Shown: in pieces, positions 25,282-34,232 of the stretch
Numbering within the stretch: the first letter of the stretch is position 1
How the letters are laid out: each line of letters opens with the position of its first letter
Source of the DNA: an uncultured Leptolinea sp.
GTDB taxonomy: Bacteria; Chloroflexota; Anaerolineae; Anaerolineales; Anaerolineaceae
Direction: 5' to 3'
DNA length: 64,000 nucleotides
NCBI GenBank assembly: GCA_903828565.1
Contig: CAIKMQ010000032.1
Coordinates: 1 to 64,000 of the forward strand
Made by a program: the position numbers and the translations under genes
Notes under the pieces: model-generated
What the model was told of the DNA's origin: nothing
Seen by the model: only the letters and a program-made list of their open reading frames with translations
The model's database searches: none

Positions 25282-26352
25282 TTATCTGCCCATACTGATG
25301 ACCTGGTGTTCCCACTTGTGCCAGCCGTGGAACTTGTCTTGAATGATTTGCCGGCCTTCTCCCGGGCAGGGTAGGCCGACTAACTCGAGATCAGCATCCA
25401 CCATGATTCGCACCAGCTCGTGGAAATGAACTTTCGGTTCCCAGTTCAACCGTTGGCGTGAATGGGAAGGATCCGCAAGCAGGCAATCGACTTCGGTCGG
25501 GCGGAAATAGCGCGGGTCGATCTCCACATATTGCTTCCAATCCATATTCGCATAGCCGAAGGCTTCATCCAGAAATTCGCGGATGCTGTGCGTTTCACCC
25601 GTGCCGATGACATAGTCATCCGCCTGCTCCTGTTGGAGGATCTTCCACTGGACTTCGATGAATTCAGGTGTGTAGCCCCAGTCACGTTTGGCATCCAAAT
25701 TGCCAAGGTAGAGCTTCTTCTGATGTCCGGCTTTGATGGCTGCCAGGGCATGGGTAATCTTACGGGTGACGAAGGTTTCCCCGCGCCGGGGGGATTCGTG
25801 GTTAAAGAGAATACCATTGGACGCGAATAGATTGTAGCCTTCGCGGTAATTTCGGGTGACCCAGTAGGCGTAGACTTTGGCTGCGGCGTACGGGCTGCGC
25901 GGCTCAAAGGGAGTGGTTTCAGATTGCGGGGGTTTTGCCCCACCGAACATCTCGCTGGAGGAAGCTTGGTAGAAACGCGTCTTGATGCCGGACTTGCGGA
26001 TGGCTTCGAGGATGCGGATGGTTCCCAACCCGGTGACATCACCGGTATATTCCGGCATATCGAAAGACACACGTACATGTGATTGCGCTGCCAGGTGGTA
26101 GATCTCCTCTGGTTTGATATTGTAGATCACATCGGTAAGCGTGTCCTGTGCTGTAACATCACCATAATGAAGGTTCAGGTTCATAGTGTTGATGGTATTG
26201 TGTGGATCGGTATATAGGTGGTCGATGCGGCGCGTATTGAATGTGCTGGCGCGACGGATGATGCCGTGAACCTCATACCCTTTATGCAGCAGAAATTCTG
26301 CCAAATAGGAGCCATCCTGCCCTGTTATACCGGTAATGAGAGCTTTCTTCAT
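25282..26352 (-). CDS. gmd: GDP-mannose 4,6-dehydratase
   Basis: A 356-residue short-chain dehydrogenase-type enzyme that converts GDP-mannose to GDP-4-keto-6-deoxymannose, the first step to GDP-fucose, rhamnose or related sugars of surface glycans. The NADP-binding loop is [19 protein letters not shown] at residues 4-22; the catalytic S-x-E and Tyr-Lys pair are in [10 protein letters not shown] and [12 protein letters not shown]. Other family marks are [18 protein letters not shown] and RDWGYTPEF. No fucose synthase gene is adjacent, so the end product is not clear. Confidence 0.96.
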   Translation of the reverse strand: MKKALITGITGQDGSYLAEFLLHKGYEVHGIIRRASTFNTRRIDHLYTDPHNTINTMNLNLHYGDVTAQDTLTDVIYNIKPEEIYHLAAQSHVRVSFDMPEYTGDVTGLGTIRILEAIRKSGIKTRFYQASSSEMFGGAKPPQSETTPFEPRSPYAAAKVYAYWVTRNYREGYNLFASNGILFNHESPRRGETFVTRKITHALAAIKAGHQKKLYLGNLDAKRDWGYTPEFIEVQWKILQQEQADDYVIGTGETHSIREFLDEAFGYANMDWKQYVEIDPRYFRPTEVDCLLADPSHSRQRLNWEPKVHFHELVRIMVDADLELVGLPCPGEGRQIIQDKFHGWHKWEHQVISMGR

Positions 26353-26537
26353 TAATATCCTTCTCCAAACGAATGTTTACGGAATTTTATCATTAAAAGT
26401 GGCATCCTGTTCCATTGGAATGTTGACATCAGAACCAAGAAATACTTGTGCTTTTTCCATAGCGATGTGAGCTAAACAACTATATAATTATCTTATCTAA
26501 TTATTTTTATTCTACAGGTAGTCTTACAGGAGGCAGA

Positions 26538-26984
26538 ATGATCAAGGTAAGTACGATATTACAGCAAAAAGGCAGTAGTGTGTGGACCATTAGCCCAGAA
26601 GCCACCATCCTGGATGCATTGATCATGATGGCGAAGAAGAATGTCGGCGCCCTGGTGGTTGAAGAAAACGGAGAGGTTTGCGGAATCGTTTCGGAAAGAG
26701 ACTATGCCCGGAAAACCGCCAAGAACCGCTCCAGTGACCTCATCTCCCCCGTCAGGGAGTATATGACCAGCGAGGTACACACAGTGACACCTGAACAGAC
26801 GTTGGATGACTGTATGGCCTGGATGACCAGGGAGCATATCCGCCACCTGCCTGTGGTCGATGGCAAGCAACTTTTGGGTATCATCTCCATCGGTGATGTG
26901 GTAAAAAACCTGATCGACGAGAAATCCACTACCATTGACGAGATGGAGAATTACATCCTCGGACGCGGATACGTCCGTAAATAG
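26538..26984 (+). CDS. Two-CBS-domain protein
   Basis: A 148-residue protein made of a CBS pair (Bateman module): residues about 8-65 (WTISPEATILDALIMMAKKNVGALVV) and 75-130 (VHTVTPEQTLDDCMAWMTREHIRHLPVV). These modules bind adenine nucleotides such as AMP, ATP, SAM or NAD and usually regulate a partner. SERDYARK and ISIGDVVKNLI are family-typical ends of the repeats. AGGAGGCAGA precedes the ATG, and a TATAAT lies at 26483-26488. It stands alone between gmd (divergent) and the next gene. Confidence 0.9.
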   Translation: MIKVSTILQQKGSSVWTISPEATILDALIMMAKKNVGALVVEENGEVCGIVSERDYARKTAKNRSSDLISPVREYMTSEVHTVTPEQTLDDCMAWMTREHIRHLPVVDGKQLLGIISIGDVVKNLIDEKSTTIDEMENYILGRGYVRK

Positions 26985-27065
26985 GCTGGCAATCGACCGG
27001 TTTTACTGGAACCCGCTGACAACGGATTTATTTGGTAGAATCAGCGCAGAATAAGAAGAGGACCC

Positions 27066-28550
27066 TTGAAAAGAAGACGCTCATTTTCCGCTCTGCGCTG
27101 GTTTTCGGTTTTCCTGATCTTTAGTGCTGTCATCTTGACCGTCACACAGCTGATCGGCTACAGCCGGGTGCGATCCAACTTTCCATCCGGCCTGCTGATT
27201 GGTGATGTGCCGGTCGGGGGGCTGGACAGGCAAGTCTCAGCTCAACGGCTGCTGGTAGCATATTCCATGCCGATTGAGATGCGTTATAACGATGCCGCCA
27301 TCCAGGTGAAACCGGATGTAGCCGGCTTTGAACTGGATCTGGAGGGCATGCTCACCGCGGCAGATATGCAGCGAACGAGCCAGCCTTTCTGGGTTGGTTT
27401 CTGGCAATATTTGTGGAATCAGGCTCTTCCCACCACCCCCGTGCCTTTAAAGTTTACGATCAATGAAGACCGGTTACGCTTATTCCTTGAATCTGAGATT
27501 GCATCGCGTTACGACCAACCACCCACACCGCCTATCCCCATACCGGGAAGTACAGGCTTTTTACCGGGTCAACCCGGGAGCGTGCTGAACTTAGATAGGG
27601 CTATTGTTTTGATTACCACAGCCCTGCGCTCCCCTACGAGCAGGGTCGTGAACCTGACCTTTGACAATACCAGCGCTCCCCGACCCTCACTAGCGAACCT
27701 GTCAGTTCTGCTCCAACAGGTAATCCAGGTGAACGGTTTCGACGGCATCGTCGATATTTATATGGAAGACTTACGGACGAACGAGACGCTTCAGTTCGGC
27801 TACCAGAACGGGACCCTGCTATCCACTGAGCCGGATATCGCTTTCTCAGCGATCAGTACGATCAAGATCCCCATTATGGTGGCTGCTTTCAGGCGGTTGG
27901 ATGAGCCGGCACCGGAATACATCTTGAATCAGATCAGCCTGATGATCGAGCAATCTGGTAATGACCCGGCAGATATCTTGATGGAAACTGTAATGGCGGA
28001 GAATGTCGCTCCCATCCAGGTAACGCAGGATATGGAAGCGTTAGGCCTTCAGAATACTTTCCTGGGTGCTTACATGGCGAAACCCATCTTTCTACAGCGG
28101 GTGCAGACACCTGCCAATACCCGCACCGATATTTCTACCGACCCGGATCCCTTCAGCCAGACAACACCCTCAGATATTGGGCAGCTGCTGGGGGATATTT
28201 ACCTGTGTTCGAACACAGGCGGTGGGGCACTGGCTGCTGCTTTCCCCGGCGAGATTAGTAAGGCAGAATGCCAGCAGATGATCGAGTTCCTGGCGGGAAA
28301 TAAAACGGTGGCGATTCTCTTACAGGCCGGGCTGCCTGAAGGCACTCGCATTGCGCATAAGCACGCGTATGCGACTGAATCGGACGGTCTAATCCATACA
28401 ATGGGTGACAGTGGCATCATCTATTCACCCGGCGGAGATTATATTGTTTCGGTGTTCGTGCATCATCCCGTGCAGGTGGTGTGGGATCCGGTGAACAAGA
28501 TGGTATCTGAACTTTCGCAGGCGATCTACAATTTCTATAATACCCGCTAA
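27066..28550 (+). CDS. Membrane-anchored serine beta-lactamase-like hydrolase
   Basis: A 494-residue protein with one N-terminal transmembrane segment (WFSVFLIFSAVILTVTQLIG), so the bulk is outside the membrane. Residues about 45-110 look like the PG_binding_4 domain seen before VanW and related proteins (FPSGLLIGDVPVGGLDRQVS). From about 230 to the end is a class A beta-lactamase-like fold: the catalytic Ser264-x-x-Lys267 (STIK) and a KHAYATESDGLIHTMGDSG segment late in the domain. Likely a cell-wall peptidoglycan-active or inactive esterase-like protein rather than a resistance enzyme. The start is a TTG at 27066 preceded by GAAGAGGA; I found no ATG in a better position. Confidence 0.8.
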   Translation: MKRRRSFSALRWFSVFLIFSAVILTVTQLIGYSRVRSNFPSGLLIGDVPVGGLDRQVSAQRLLVAYSMPIEMRYNDAAIQVKPDVAGFELDLEGMLTAADMQRTSQPFWVGFWQYLWNQALPTTPVPLKFTINEDRLRLFLESEIASRYDQPPTPPIPIPGSTGFLPGQPGSVLNLDRAIVLITTALRSPTSRVVNLTFDNTSAPRPSLANLSVLLQQVIQVNGFDGIVDIYMEDLRTNETLQFGYQNGTLLSTEPDIAFSAISTIKIPIMVAAFRRLDEPAPEYILNQISLMIEQSGNDPADILMETVMAENVAPIQVTQDMEALGLQNTFLGAYMAKPIFLQRVQTPANTRTDISTDPDPFSQTTPSDIGQLLGDIYLCSNTGGGALAAAFPGEISKAECQQMIEFLAGNKTVAILLQAGLPEGTRIAHKHAYATESDGLIHTMGDSGIIYSPGGDYIVSVFVHHPVQVVWDPVNKMVSELSQAIYNFYNTR

Positions 28551-28582
28551 GCAAGTTGTCTTTCGGGTATAATTCCCGTATT

Positions 28583-28655
28583 GCCCCCGTAGCTCAATGG
28601 ACAGAGTGCCTGACTTCGAATCAGTAGGTTGCGCGTTCGACCCGCGCCGGGGGCA
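28583..28655 (+). tRNA. tRNA-Arg (anticodon TCG)
   Basis: Acceptor arms GCCCCCG and CGGGGGC, a D arm GCTCAATGGACAGAGT, an anticodon loop CTTCGAA (anticodon TCG), and a T arm with GCGTTCGACCCGC. CCA is not encoded. It follows the hydrolase gene by 32 bases. Confidence 0.95.
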
Positions 28656-28680
28656 CCTAATTAGAACTGTTCTGCCTTCG

Positions 28681-28711
28681 AAACCTCTTTTTCTGAGGGG
28701 TTTTCTTTTTT
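28681..28711 (+). terminator. Terminator after tRNA-Arg
   Basis: AAACCTC and GAGGGGTTT form a stem around TTTTTCT and are followed by TCTTTTTT. Confidence 0.75.
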
Positions 28712-29104
28712 ACACTGAAAAAGTCAAGAACACTAATATGTGTGACTCACAGACATCTTGTGAGTTTTACCTGGCTGATCCCAAAGCATTCCCCTCACAA
28801 AACTGAATGTGCATTGGGTATAGATACAAAGTTGTTCCAAATAATTCATCGCTGTCAATAACGCGGTTCACCAACAGGCAAGAAAGTAAATCGCTAATGC
28901 AAATAAAGTTCGAAACTGTAAATACCTACTTATTGAAGTACTCGATAAAGGTAATGAACCTACCTCGGTCTAGTGGACACAGAGGAAAGCTGGTAGAACT
29001 AATATGACAAGGAGAACGAGATGAGCGAGGGCATGGATTCTACCCTTTGCTTATTTATTGGCAAAACGCAGACTCTAGTTACAGTTGGATCCTGTAATCA
29101 ATCC
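28712..29104. other. Gene-free stretch with a possible IS3-like remnant
   Basis: No convincing gene. At 28969-29020 there is a short segment, TCTAGTGGACAC, then a 25-base gap and ATGACAAGGAGAACGAGATGA, that looks like the left end and first codons (M-T-R-R-T-R-stop) of an IS3-family orfA. The rest of such an element is absent. Treat as a speculative relic. Confidence 0.25.
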
Positions 29105-30085
29105 CTAATACTTTCCCTCGATATATGCTTTGCGGATAATATCCGCCACTTCCGGAGCTGGAATGCGGATGAAAGCGCCAGTCTCTGTTTCGATGCCGGG
29201 TACATATTCATGGGGAATATCGAGGAAGACGATGTCTTCTTCTTGCAGGCTTGCGGCAAGACAGGCGAGGGAGGTCACATCGCTGAGGGAGAGATTGGTA
29301 AGGAATGTGCGTTCATCCAGCAATTTAGCGCCGAGTTCGGGTAATGCGGTGATGTTCTGCGGCTGGCTTAATTTACGGAAGGGTCCTTTCATGACCTCTG
29401 CCTGTCTCTGGATGCGGTAGAGGTCGCTGTCGTTTGCGCGTTGGCGCACATAGGTCAAAGCTTCACGGCCATTGAGGTGTAACTTGCCCCTGAAACCGTA
29501 CCCGCCGATAGGTTGCGCCAGATCAATATCGACCCCGCCAAGGGAATCAACAAAACTGACAAAAAGTGAAAAATGGGCCGAGAACCAGCGATCGAAGATG
29601 ACTTCGTAATTGCGGTTGAGAGTATCCGCCAGCAGAGCTGCGCCTTTGCCAGATCCGTTGAAGGCTTCACCGTACCCATAAGTGGAATTAATACGGCCAG
29701 CAGTAATACCTTCCTCTTCCAGGCCAGTGATGGGCAGCCAGGTATCGCGTGGGAAGGAAAGTACCAGCACGCGCCCGCTGAGAAAATCCACGCGGATCAG
29801 GCGGATGGCATCGGCTTGTTCATTTTCATCCACACCCAGGCCGAGAATGAACATCGGATCACTCTGGCCGCAGACCGTCGGGACAGTCGGAGTAGCGGAG
29901 GGTACAGCTGTTGCTGTTGCAGGGATTGCCGTTGCTAACTCGATGGCTGTATCCGCAACAGGTGGATTCCCGGGTGTTGTTGTGGGTGAGGCTGCCAGGG
30001 GACTGCATGCCTGGATGAGTACGGCCAAAAGCAGTGTCAGAAGGATAAGCACGGAGTATTTTTGAGCGATCGTTCTTTTTTTCAT
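29105..30085 (-). CDS. LytR-CpsA-Psr (LCP) family protein
   Basis: A 326-residue exported protein. The N-terminal hydrophobic stretch ends in LIQAC, a lipobox, followed by a Pro/Thr/Ala-rich spacer to about residue 70. The LCP domain (about 75-300) shows GLGVDENEQADAIRLIRVD, VLSFPRDTWLPI (conserved Arg-Asp pair) and TYVRQRANDSDLYRIQRQ. LCP enzymes move glycopolymers such as teichoic acids or capsular sugars from a lipid carrier to peptidoglycan or other acceptors. A lipoprotein anchor instead of the usual transmembrane helix is a little unusual. It is monocistronic as far as can be seen. Confidence 0.88.
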   Translation of the reverse strand: MKKRTIAQKYSVLILLTLLLAVLIQACSPLAASPTTTPGNPPVADTAIELATAIPATATAVPSATPTVPTVCGQSDPMFILGLGVDENEQADAIRLIRVDFLSGRVLVLSFPRDTWLPITGLEEEGITAGRINSTYGYGEAFNGSGKGAALLADTLNRNYEVIFDRWFSAHFSLFVSFVDSLGGVDIDLAQPIGGYGFRGKLHLNGREALTYVRQRANDSDLYRIQRQAEVMKGPFRKLSQPQNITALPELGAKLLDERTFLTNLSLSDVTSLACLAASLQEEDIVFLDIPHEYVPGIETETGAFIRIPAPEVADIIRKAYIEGKY

Positions 30086-30546
30086 AGGTGCCTTATATTC
30101 TCATCAGCTTGCATTTAAATGTTTATTTGCTGGCGATGATTTCATCATATCATAATCACGCGCAGACTGAGAAACCATAGATAAGTGCGATATTAGGGAT
30201 TGGCGATACGACTGGGGTGGTAAACTAAAAGGTACCAAAGCCTGCCCGAATTTTGAAAAGAACCAGATAAGCGTGACTGTAGTACGCAGCAAACTAAAAA
30301 AATGAATGCAAGTTGGGGGTACATACCATCCAGGAGTAATATGACCAGGAAACACTCAAGTTAGCAGTCCAGTGATAGATTGATGAGATGAACTTACTAC
30401 ACATTAGGTGTCATTTTTTGGGTTACATCATCCCCCATTTGATATACTGAAAATTCCATAGTTGTCTCTGATATAATATATACATATCATACAAATTACT
30501 TAATTATTTAATACATGTAATTACTCGTTCAGAAAAAGAGGCTGTT
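30086..30546. promoter_or_regulatory. Gene-free intergenic region with an extended -10 promoter for the rhodanese gene
   Basis: AT-rich DNA between divergent genes. TGATATAAT at 30469-30477 is an extended -10 element (TGnTATAAT), 69 bases before the rhodanese start. I see no other gene or RNA. Confidence 0.5.
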
Positions 30547-31389
30547 ATGCTAGGTTATGCTCACCCTGAAGTTCTTGTGGGGACGCAATGGGTTGCTGAA
30601 AACCTCAAAAATCCTGATGTTCACATAGTCGAGGTGGGATATAACCTGGCTAATTACAATTCCGGGCACATCCCAGATTCTGTGGGTTGGAGTTGGGACA
30701 CTAATTTCCAGCATCCCATCTGCAAGGATTTACCAGATATGCGTGGAATGGAAGAGTTATTATCTCGCTCGGGAATCGAAAACGATTCTTCTATCCTCCT
30801 CTATGGAACTCGTGGAAATGGATATGCAACGTTTGCATTCTGGCTTTTGAAAATATACGGCCATAGAGATGTGCGGGTAATGGATGGAAATCGCGAGAAG
30901 TGGATTGCAGAAGGCCGTCCTATGACAACAGATATTTCTCCTGCCATTCCATCAACCTACCAAACGGTTGAACCAGATTGGAGTATTCGAGCATTACGCG
31001 ATCAAGTTCTCCAATCAATTGGAAAGTCGGAGATCATTTTAGTGGATGTGCGAACGCCCGAAGAATATCGCGGGGAATTGTGGGATTCGTGGAAATATGA
31101 AGCAAAAGCTAGTCAGCGCGGTGGTCATATCCCTGGCGCGGTCAATATACCCTGGGATCTGTCTCTGGATGAAGATGGAACTTTCAAATCCTTTGAAGAA
31201 TTGATGTCCATATATTCAAACATGGGCGTTACATATAGTAAGGATGTGATTACGTATTGTATTATTGGCGGGAGGTCCAACCACACCTGGTTTATTCTGA
31301 CCTACTTACTCGGATATCCAAACGTTCGATTGTATGATGGCTCATGGGCAGAATGGGGTGTCCTGATTGGCGCTCCTATTGAGAAATAA
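30547..31389 (+). CDS. Thiosulfate/3-mercaptopyruvate sulfurtransferase (two rhodanese domains)
   Basis: A 280-residue tandem rhodanese. The first domain (residues about 8-125) is the inactive structural copy and contains SVGWSWDTNFQHPI and LYGTRGNGYATFAFWLL. The second (about 150-278) holds LVDVRTPEEYRGE and the active-site loop TYCIIGGRSNHTW, with the sulfur-accepting Cys238. The enzyme moves a sulfane sulfur to thiophilic acceptors such as cyanide or thioredoxin. It has no signal peptide, so it is cytoplasmic. AAGAGGCTGTT precedes the ATG. It stands alone. Confidence 0.92.
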   Translation: MLGYAHPEVLVGTQWVAENLKNPDVHIVEVGYNLANYNSGHIPDSVGWSWDTNFQHPICKDLPDMRGMEELLSRSGIENDSSILLYGTRGNGYATFAFWLLKIYGHRDVRVMDGNREKWIAEGRPMTTDISPAIPSTYQTVEPDWSIRALRDQVLQSIGKSEIILVDVRTPEEYRGELWDSWKYEAKASQRGGHIPGAVNIPWDLSLDEDGTFKSFEELMSIYSNMGVTYSKDVITYCIIGGRSNHTWFILTYLLGYPNVRLYDGSWAEWGVLIGAPIEK

Positions 31390-31739
31390 ACCTGAAAACC
31401 GAGCGTAGAATTACAGAAAGCGAGGATTAACTATTACTGTTATTTTGGGACAATGCATCTCATTATGATCCGTTTACCCTCCATTAGAAATGAGTAAATT
31501 CATTTTTGGGGCGATTTTCTAATTAGATTTATAAAATCAAATATTCATTTAATTTACCTAATTTCCTTCATGGCTTCGCCTATAATGTCCATTGCCATAG
31601 GTAATGTAAGCGGGTGTTACCGCCTGTGGGGGATCGGTGTACAGATCAATAACATTCATTTAGTCGCGCCTATAGCCGGCACATTTCGGATGTATTTTAC
31701 TGACCTCATCAATACTGCCACTCCCGATCATAGCGGGTG
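31390..31739. other. Gene-free stretch before the ribosomal protein operon
   Basis: No gene, tRNA or repeat recognised. A TATAAT at 31581-31586 has no good -35 partner. Confidence 0.4.
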
Positions 31740-31798
31740 TTGACAACTTCTGCGACCATGCTTTATAATAAACAAACCGTGCCCCGGTGCGACCGGGG
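31740..31798 (+). promoter_or_regulatory. Consensus promoter and leader hairpin of rplU-rpmA
   Basis: A perfect -35 TTGACA (31740-31745) and -10 TATAAT (31764-31769) are 18 bases apart. The resulting leader is about 100 bases and begins with a hairpin CCCCGGT / ACCGGGG (31782-31798), a possible autoregulatory L21 leader. Confidence 0.75.
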
Positions 31799-31876
31799 TA
31801 TCTATATGTATCCCCAACTTCCCCATGACCGGGCGGAAACGCGTGGATCACGGTGAAGTGAAGATTGGAGAAAGTT

Positions 31877-32194
31877 ATGAAGTACGCAATTGTTGAAAGC
31901 GGCGGTAAACAGTATAAAGCCGTCGAAGGCAGCCCGCTTGAAGTGGATTTACTGCCCGTTGAAGCTGGAACCCAGCTGAGCCTGGACAACGTATTGATGG
32001 TAGTAGATGGCGAGAACATCTCCATCGGCACCCCGTACGTAGAAAAAGCTTCTGTCAAGGTAACTGTAGCGGGAGAGATCAAAGGGCCCAAGCTGATCGT
32101 CTTCAAGTATCGCCCAAAGAAACGCATCCGCGTAAAGACTGGCCATCGGCAGAAATTCACCAAGCTGATGGTTGATTCAATTTTCATGGAGTAA
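31877..32194 (+). CDS. rplU: 50S ribosomal protein L21
   Basis: A 105-residue L21 that binds 23S r[21 protein letters not shown] at the start and [24 protein letters not shown] with FTKLMVD near the end are diagnostic. The ATG at 31877 follows GGAGA and matches family starts; an in-frame TTG four codons earlier is not needed. It is 5 bases ahead of rpmA and shares its promoter. Confidence 0.97.
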   Translation: MKYAIVESGGKQYKAVEGSPLEVDLLPVEAGTQLSLDNVLMVVDGENISIGTPYVEKASVKVTVAGEIKGPKLIVFKYRPKKRIRVKTGHRQKFTKLMVDSIFME

Positions 32195-32199
32195 GAGAA

Positions 32200-32460
32200 A
32201 TGGCACACAAAAAAGGTGGCGGTTCATCCCGCAACGGTCGTGATAGTAACGCTCAACGGCTGGGCGTAAAAAAATACGCCGGTGAAGCCGTTCTGTCCGG
32301 AAACATCATTGTGCGCCAGCGCGGCACCCGCATCAAACCGGGCGTTAATATTGGCGTCGGTAAAGATGATACCCTGTTCGCAACCGCGGATGGCATTGTG
32401 GAATTTGTGACCCTGCCCGATGGCAAGAAGCGCGTAAGCATTCTGCCTCCACAGGGATAA
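32200..32460 (+). CDS. rpmA: 50S ribosomal protein L27
   Basis: An 86-residue L27. [20 protein letters not shown], then KKYAGEAV and [14 protein letters not shown] are diagnostic. There is no Firmicutes-type N-terminal propeptide: the gene starts directly at MAHKK. It is co-transcribed with rplU. Confidence 0.97.
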   Translation: MAHKKGGGSSRNGRDSNAQRLGVKKYAGEAVLSGNIIVRQRGTRIKPGVNIGVGKDDTLFATADGIVEFVTLPDGKKRVSILPPQG

Positions 32461-32497
32461 CCAGGCAGGATTTTGCCACCTGGGAAAAGGATTTGAG

Positions 32498-32974
32498 ATG
32501 AGAAAAGATATTCACCCCAATTATTACCCGGACGCGCAGGTTGTTTGCGCGTGTGGAAATACCTGGACCACCGGGTCCACCCGCAAAACCATCCGCACCG
32601 AAGTTTGTTCCAAATGCCATCCCTTCTTCACGGGACAGCAGCAGCGCCTAATCGACATCGAAGGCCAGGTGGATCGCTTCTATAAGAAGATCCAGGCTCG
32701 CGAAGATTTTGTCAACCAGAAGGTTGCCCGTGCCCAGGAGCGCACTTCTCCCGACCGGCCGATCTCTGATCTGGAACTGGGTACTCGTGCCCTGGCTGCT
32801 CTCGATAAAGCTGATCTCAAAACATTTGGCGCTTTCCTGGCTAAACTGGCTGAAGGCGAGGAGGCTGTACTGGCAGTGGAAGGATTTGGCCGCAAGTCTT
32901 TGATCGATGCCAAGAAGAAACTGCGCGCTCTGGGCTACGAAATCCCTGAGACAGCCGGAGAATCCGCGGAATAA
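32498..32974 (+). CDS. rpmE: Ribosomal protein L31 with an RNA-polymerase alpha-CTD-like C-terminal domain
   Basis: A 158-residue protein, about twice the usual L31. Residues 1-70 are a zinc-type L31: [20 protein letters not shown], then [13 protein letters not shown], giving the Cys set for zinc. After a charged linker, residues about 92-152 resemble the C-terminal domain of RNA polymerase alpha: [20 protein letters not shown], then [20 protein letters not shown], where FGRKSL is a hallmark of the alpha-CTD helix-hairpin-helix. The alpha-CTD contacts DNA and activators; on L31 it could bind rRNA or RNA polymerase. It lies 37 bases after rpmA and may be in the same operon. Confidence 0.9.
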   Translation: MRKDIHPNYYPDAQVVCACGNTWTTGSTRKTIRTEVCSKCHPFFTGQQQRLIDIEGQVDRFYKKIQAREDFVNQKVARAQERTSPDRPISDLELGTRALAALDKADLKTFGAFLAKLAEGEEAVLAVEGFGRKSLIDAKKKLRALGYEIPETAGESAE

Positions 32975-33032
32975 TTCGCACGGAAACTCAACGGCACAAC
33001 AGTTGCCCGAACAAGAGATTTCTTGTACACTT

Positions 33033-33065
33033 AACAGGCAGATGCAATCAAAGCATCTGCCTGTT
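33033..33065. other. Perfect 13-bp inverted repeat between rpmE and tdk
   Basis: AACAGGCAGATGC and GCATCTGCCTGTT flank a 7-base loop. There is no clear T-tract, so it may be a weak terminator, an RNA-processing hairpin or a protein site. Confidence 0.6.
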
Positions 33066-33091
33066 CCTATACCACACTATACAGGTGATGA

Positions 33092-33664
33092 ATGACGCAT
33101 ACGACCGGTTCAGTTGAAGTGATCTGCGGTTCCATGTTCAGCGGGAAGACGGATGAGCTGATTCGACGGTTACGACGGGCAACCATTGCACGGCAGAAGG
33201 TGCAGGTATTCAAACCCGCGATCGATATTCGTTTTGCTGTTGAGAAAGTCCGCTCGCATGCCGGCTCAGAGTTTGATGCAGTGCCTGTGAAGTCGTCCAC
33301 TGATATCCCTGCATTGATACAGGGAGAGACCACGGTTGTCGCGATCGATGAAGCCCAATTCTTTGACAAAGGGATCACCGAGCTGGTAGGAAAAATGGCA
33401 GATTCTGGTTTACGAGTGATCGTTGCTGGTCTGGATAGCGATTTCCGCGGGGAACCTTTCGGCGAAATGCCAGTTTTGATGGCGAAAGCTGAAAAGGTGG
33501 ATAAGCTCCAAGCGATCTGTATGGTATGTGGCGAACCAGCCAGCCGGACTCAGCGACTGGTCAACGGGCAGCCGGCGGGATACAACGATCCGGTGGTGAT
33601 CGTTGGGGCGGCTGAGTTATATGAAGCACGCTGCCGGCAGCACCATCAGGTACCGGGTAAATAG
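33092..33664 (+). CDS. tdk: Thymidine kinase
   Basis: A 190-residue type II thymidine kinase of the salvage pathway. The P-loop is [16 protein letters not shown] (about residues 11-26), Walker B is [10 protein letters not shown], the lid holds [11 protein letters not shown], and the zinc site starts with [13 protein letters not shown] and ends with a Cys-x-x-His near the C terminus. It is followed within 8 bases by hpt, forming a nucleoside/base salvage pair, and then by cca. Confidence 0.96.
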   Translation: MTHTTGSVEVICGSMFSGKTDELIRRLRRATIARQKVQVFKPAIDIRFAVEKVRSHAGSEFDAVPVKSSTDIPALIQGETTVVAIDEAQFFDKGITELVGKMADSGLRVIVAGLDSDFRGEPFGEMPVLMAKAEKVDKLQAICMVCGEPASRTQRLVNGQPAGYNDPVVIVGAAELYEARCRQHHQVPGK

Positions 33665-33672
33665 GAGTCAGG

Positions 33673-34230
33673 ATGCAGGATTATCGATCTTTCCTTTCCG
33701 AGGTGCTTGTCAGCCGTGAGCAGCTGCAACAACGAGTGGCTGAGCTTGGTAAAGAGATCACTCACGACTACCAGGGGGAAGATGTGCTGCTGATCTGCAT
33801 CCTGCGTGGTGGCGTTTTATTCCTCACAGACCTGATCCGGGAGATCGACCTTCCACTTGAAGTGGATTTTATGGCAGTATCCTCGTACGGTTCCGGAGCT
33901 CGTGAATCCAGCGGACAGGTGCGCATCACGTTGGATCTTGGCAATAGCTTGGAAGGGAAAAATGTGATTCTGGTGGAGGATATTGTTGACAGCGGGCGCA
34001 CAATCGCATCGGTGCTTGGCATGCTGGCCACCCGTAAACCCAAGAGCCTGGTAGTTTGCACGCTTCTGGATAAAGCCGAACGCCGCGAAACAGAGGTTCC
34101 AATCCGCTACCGGGGATTTACCATACCAAACAAATTTGTCTTCGGATACGGGCTGGATATTGATGAGTATTACCGCAACCTGCCATTTATCGGTGTTGTG
34201 GATTTAGAAAAATACCGCCCGGAGGAGTAA
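33673..34230 (+). CDS. hpt: Hypoxanthine(-guanine) phosphoribosyltransferase
   Basis: A 185-residue purine salvage enzyme that joins hypoxanthine or guanine to PRPP. The PRPP loop is VILVEDIVDSGRTIASVL (about residues 97-114); LLICILRGGVLFLTDLIR and VDFMAVSSYGSGARESSG are family blocks, and KFVFGYGLDIDEYYRNLP carries the C-terminal base site. It lies 8 bases after tdk and 2 bases before cca. Confidence 0.96.
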   Translation: MQDYRSFLSEVLVSREQLQQRVAELGKEITHDYQGEDVLLICILRGGVLFLTDLIREIDLPLEVDFMAVSSYGSGARESSGQVRITLDLGNSLEGKNVILVEDIVDSGRTIASVLGMLATRKPKSLVVCTLLDKAERRETEVPIRYRGFTIPNKFVFGYGLDIDEYYRNLPFIGVVDLEKYRPEE

Positions 34231-34232
34231 TC

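Noticed and set aside
28807..29007. A 66-codon open frame after tRNA-Arg
   Set aside because: No ribosome site and no recognisable sequence; likely chance.
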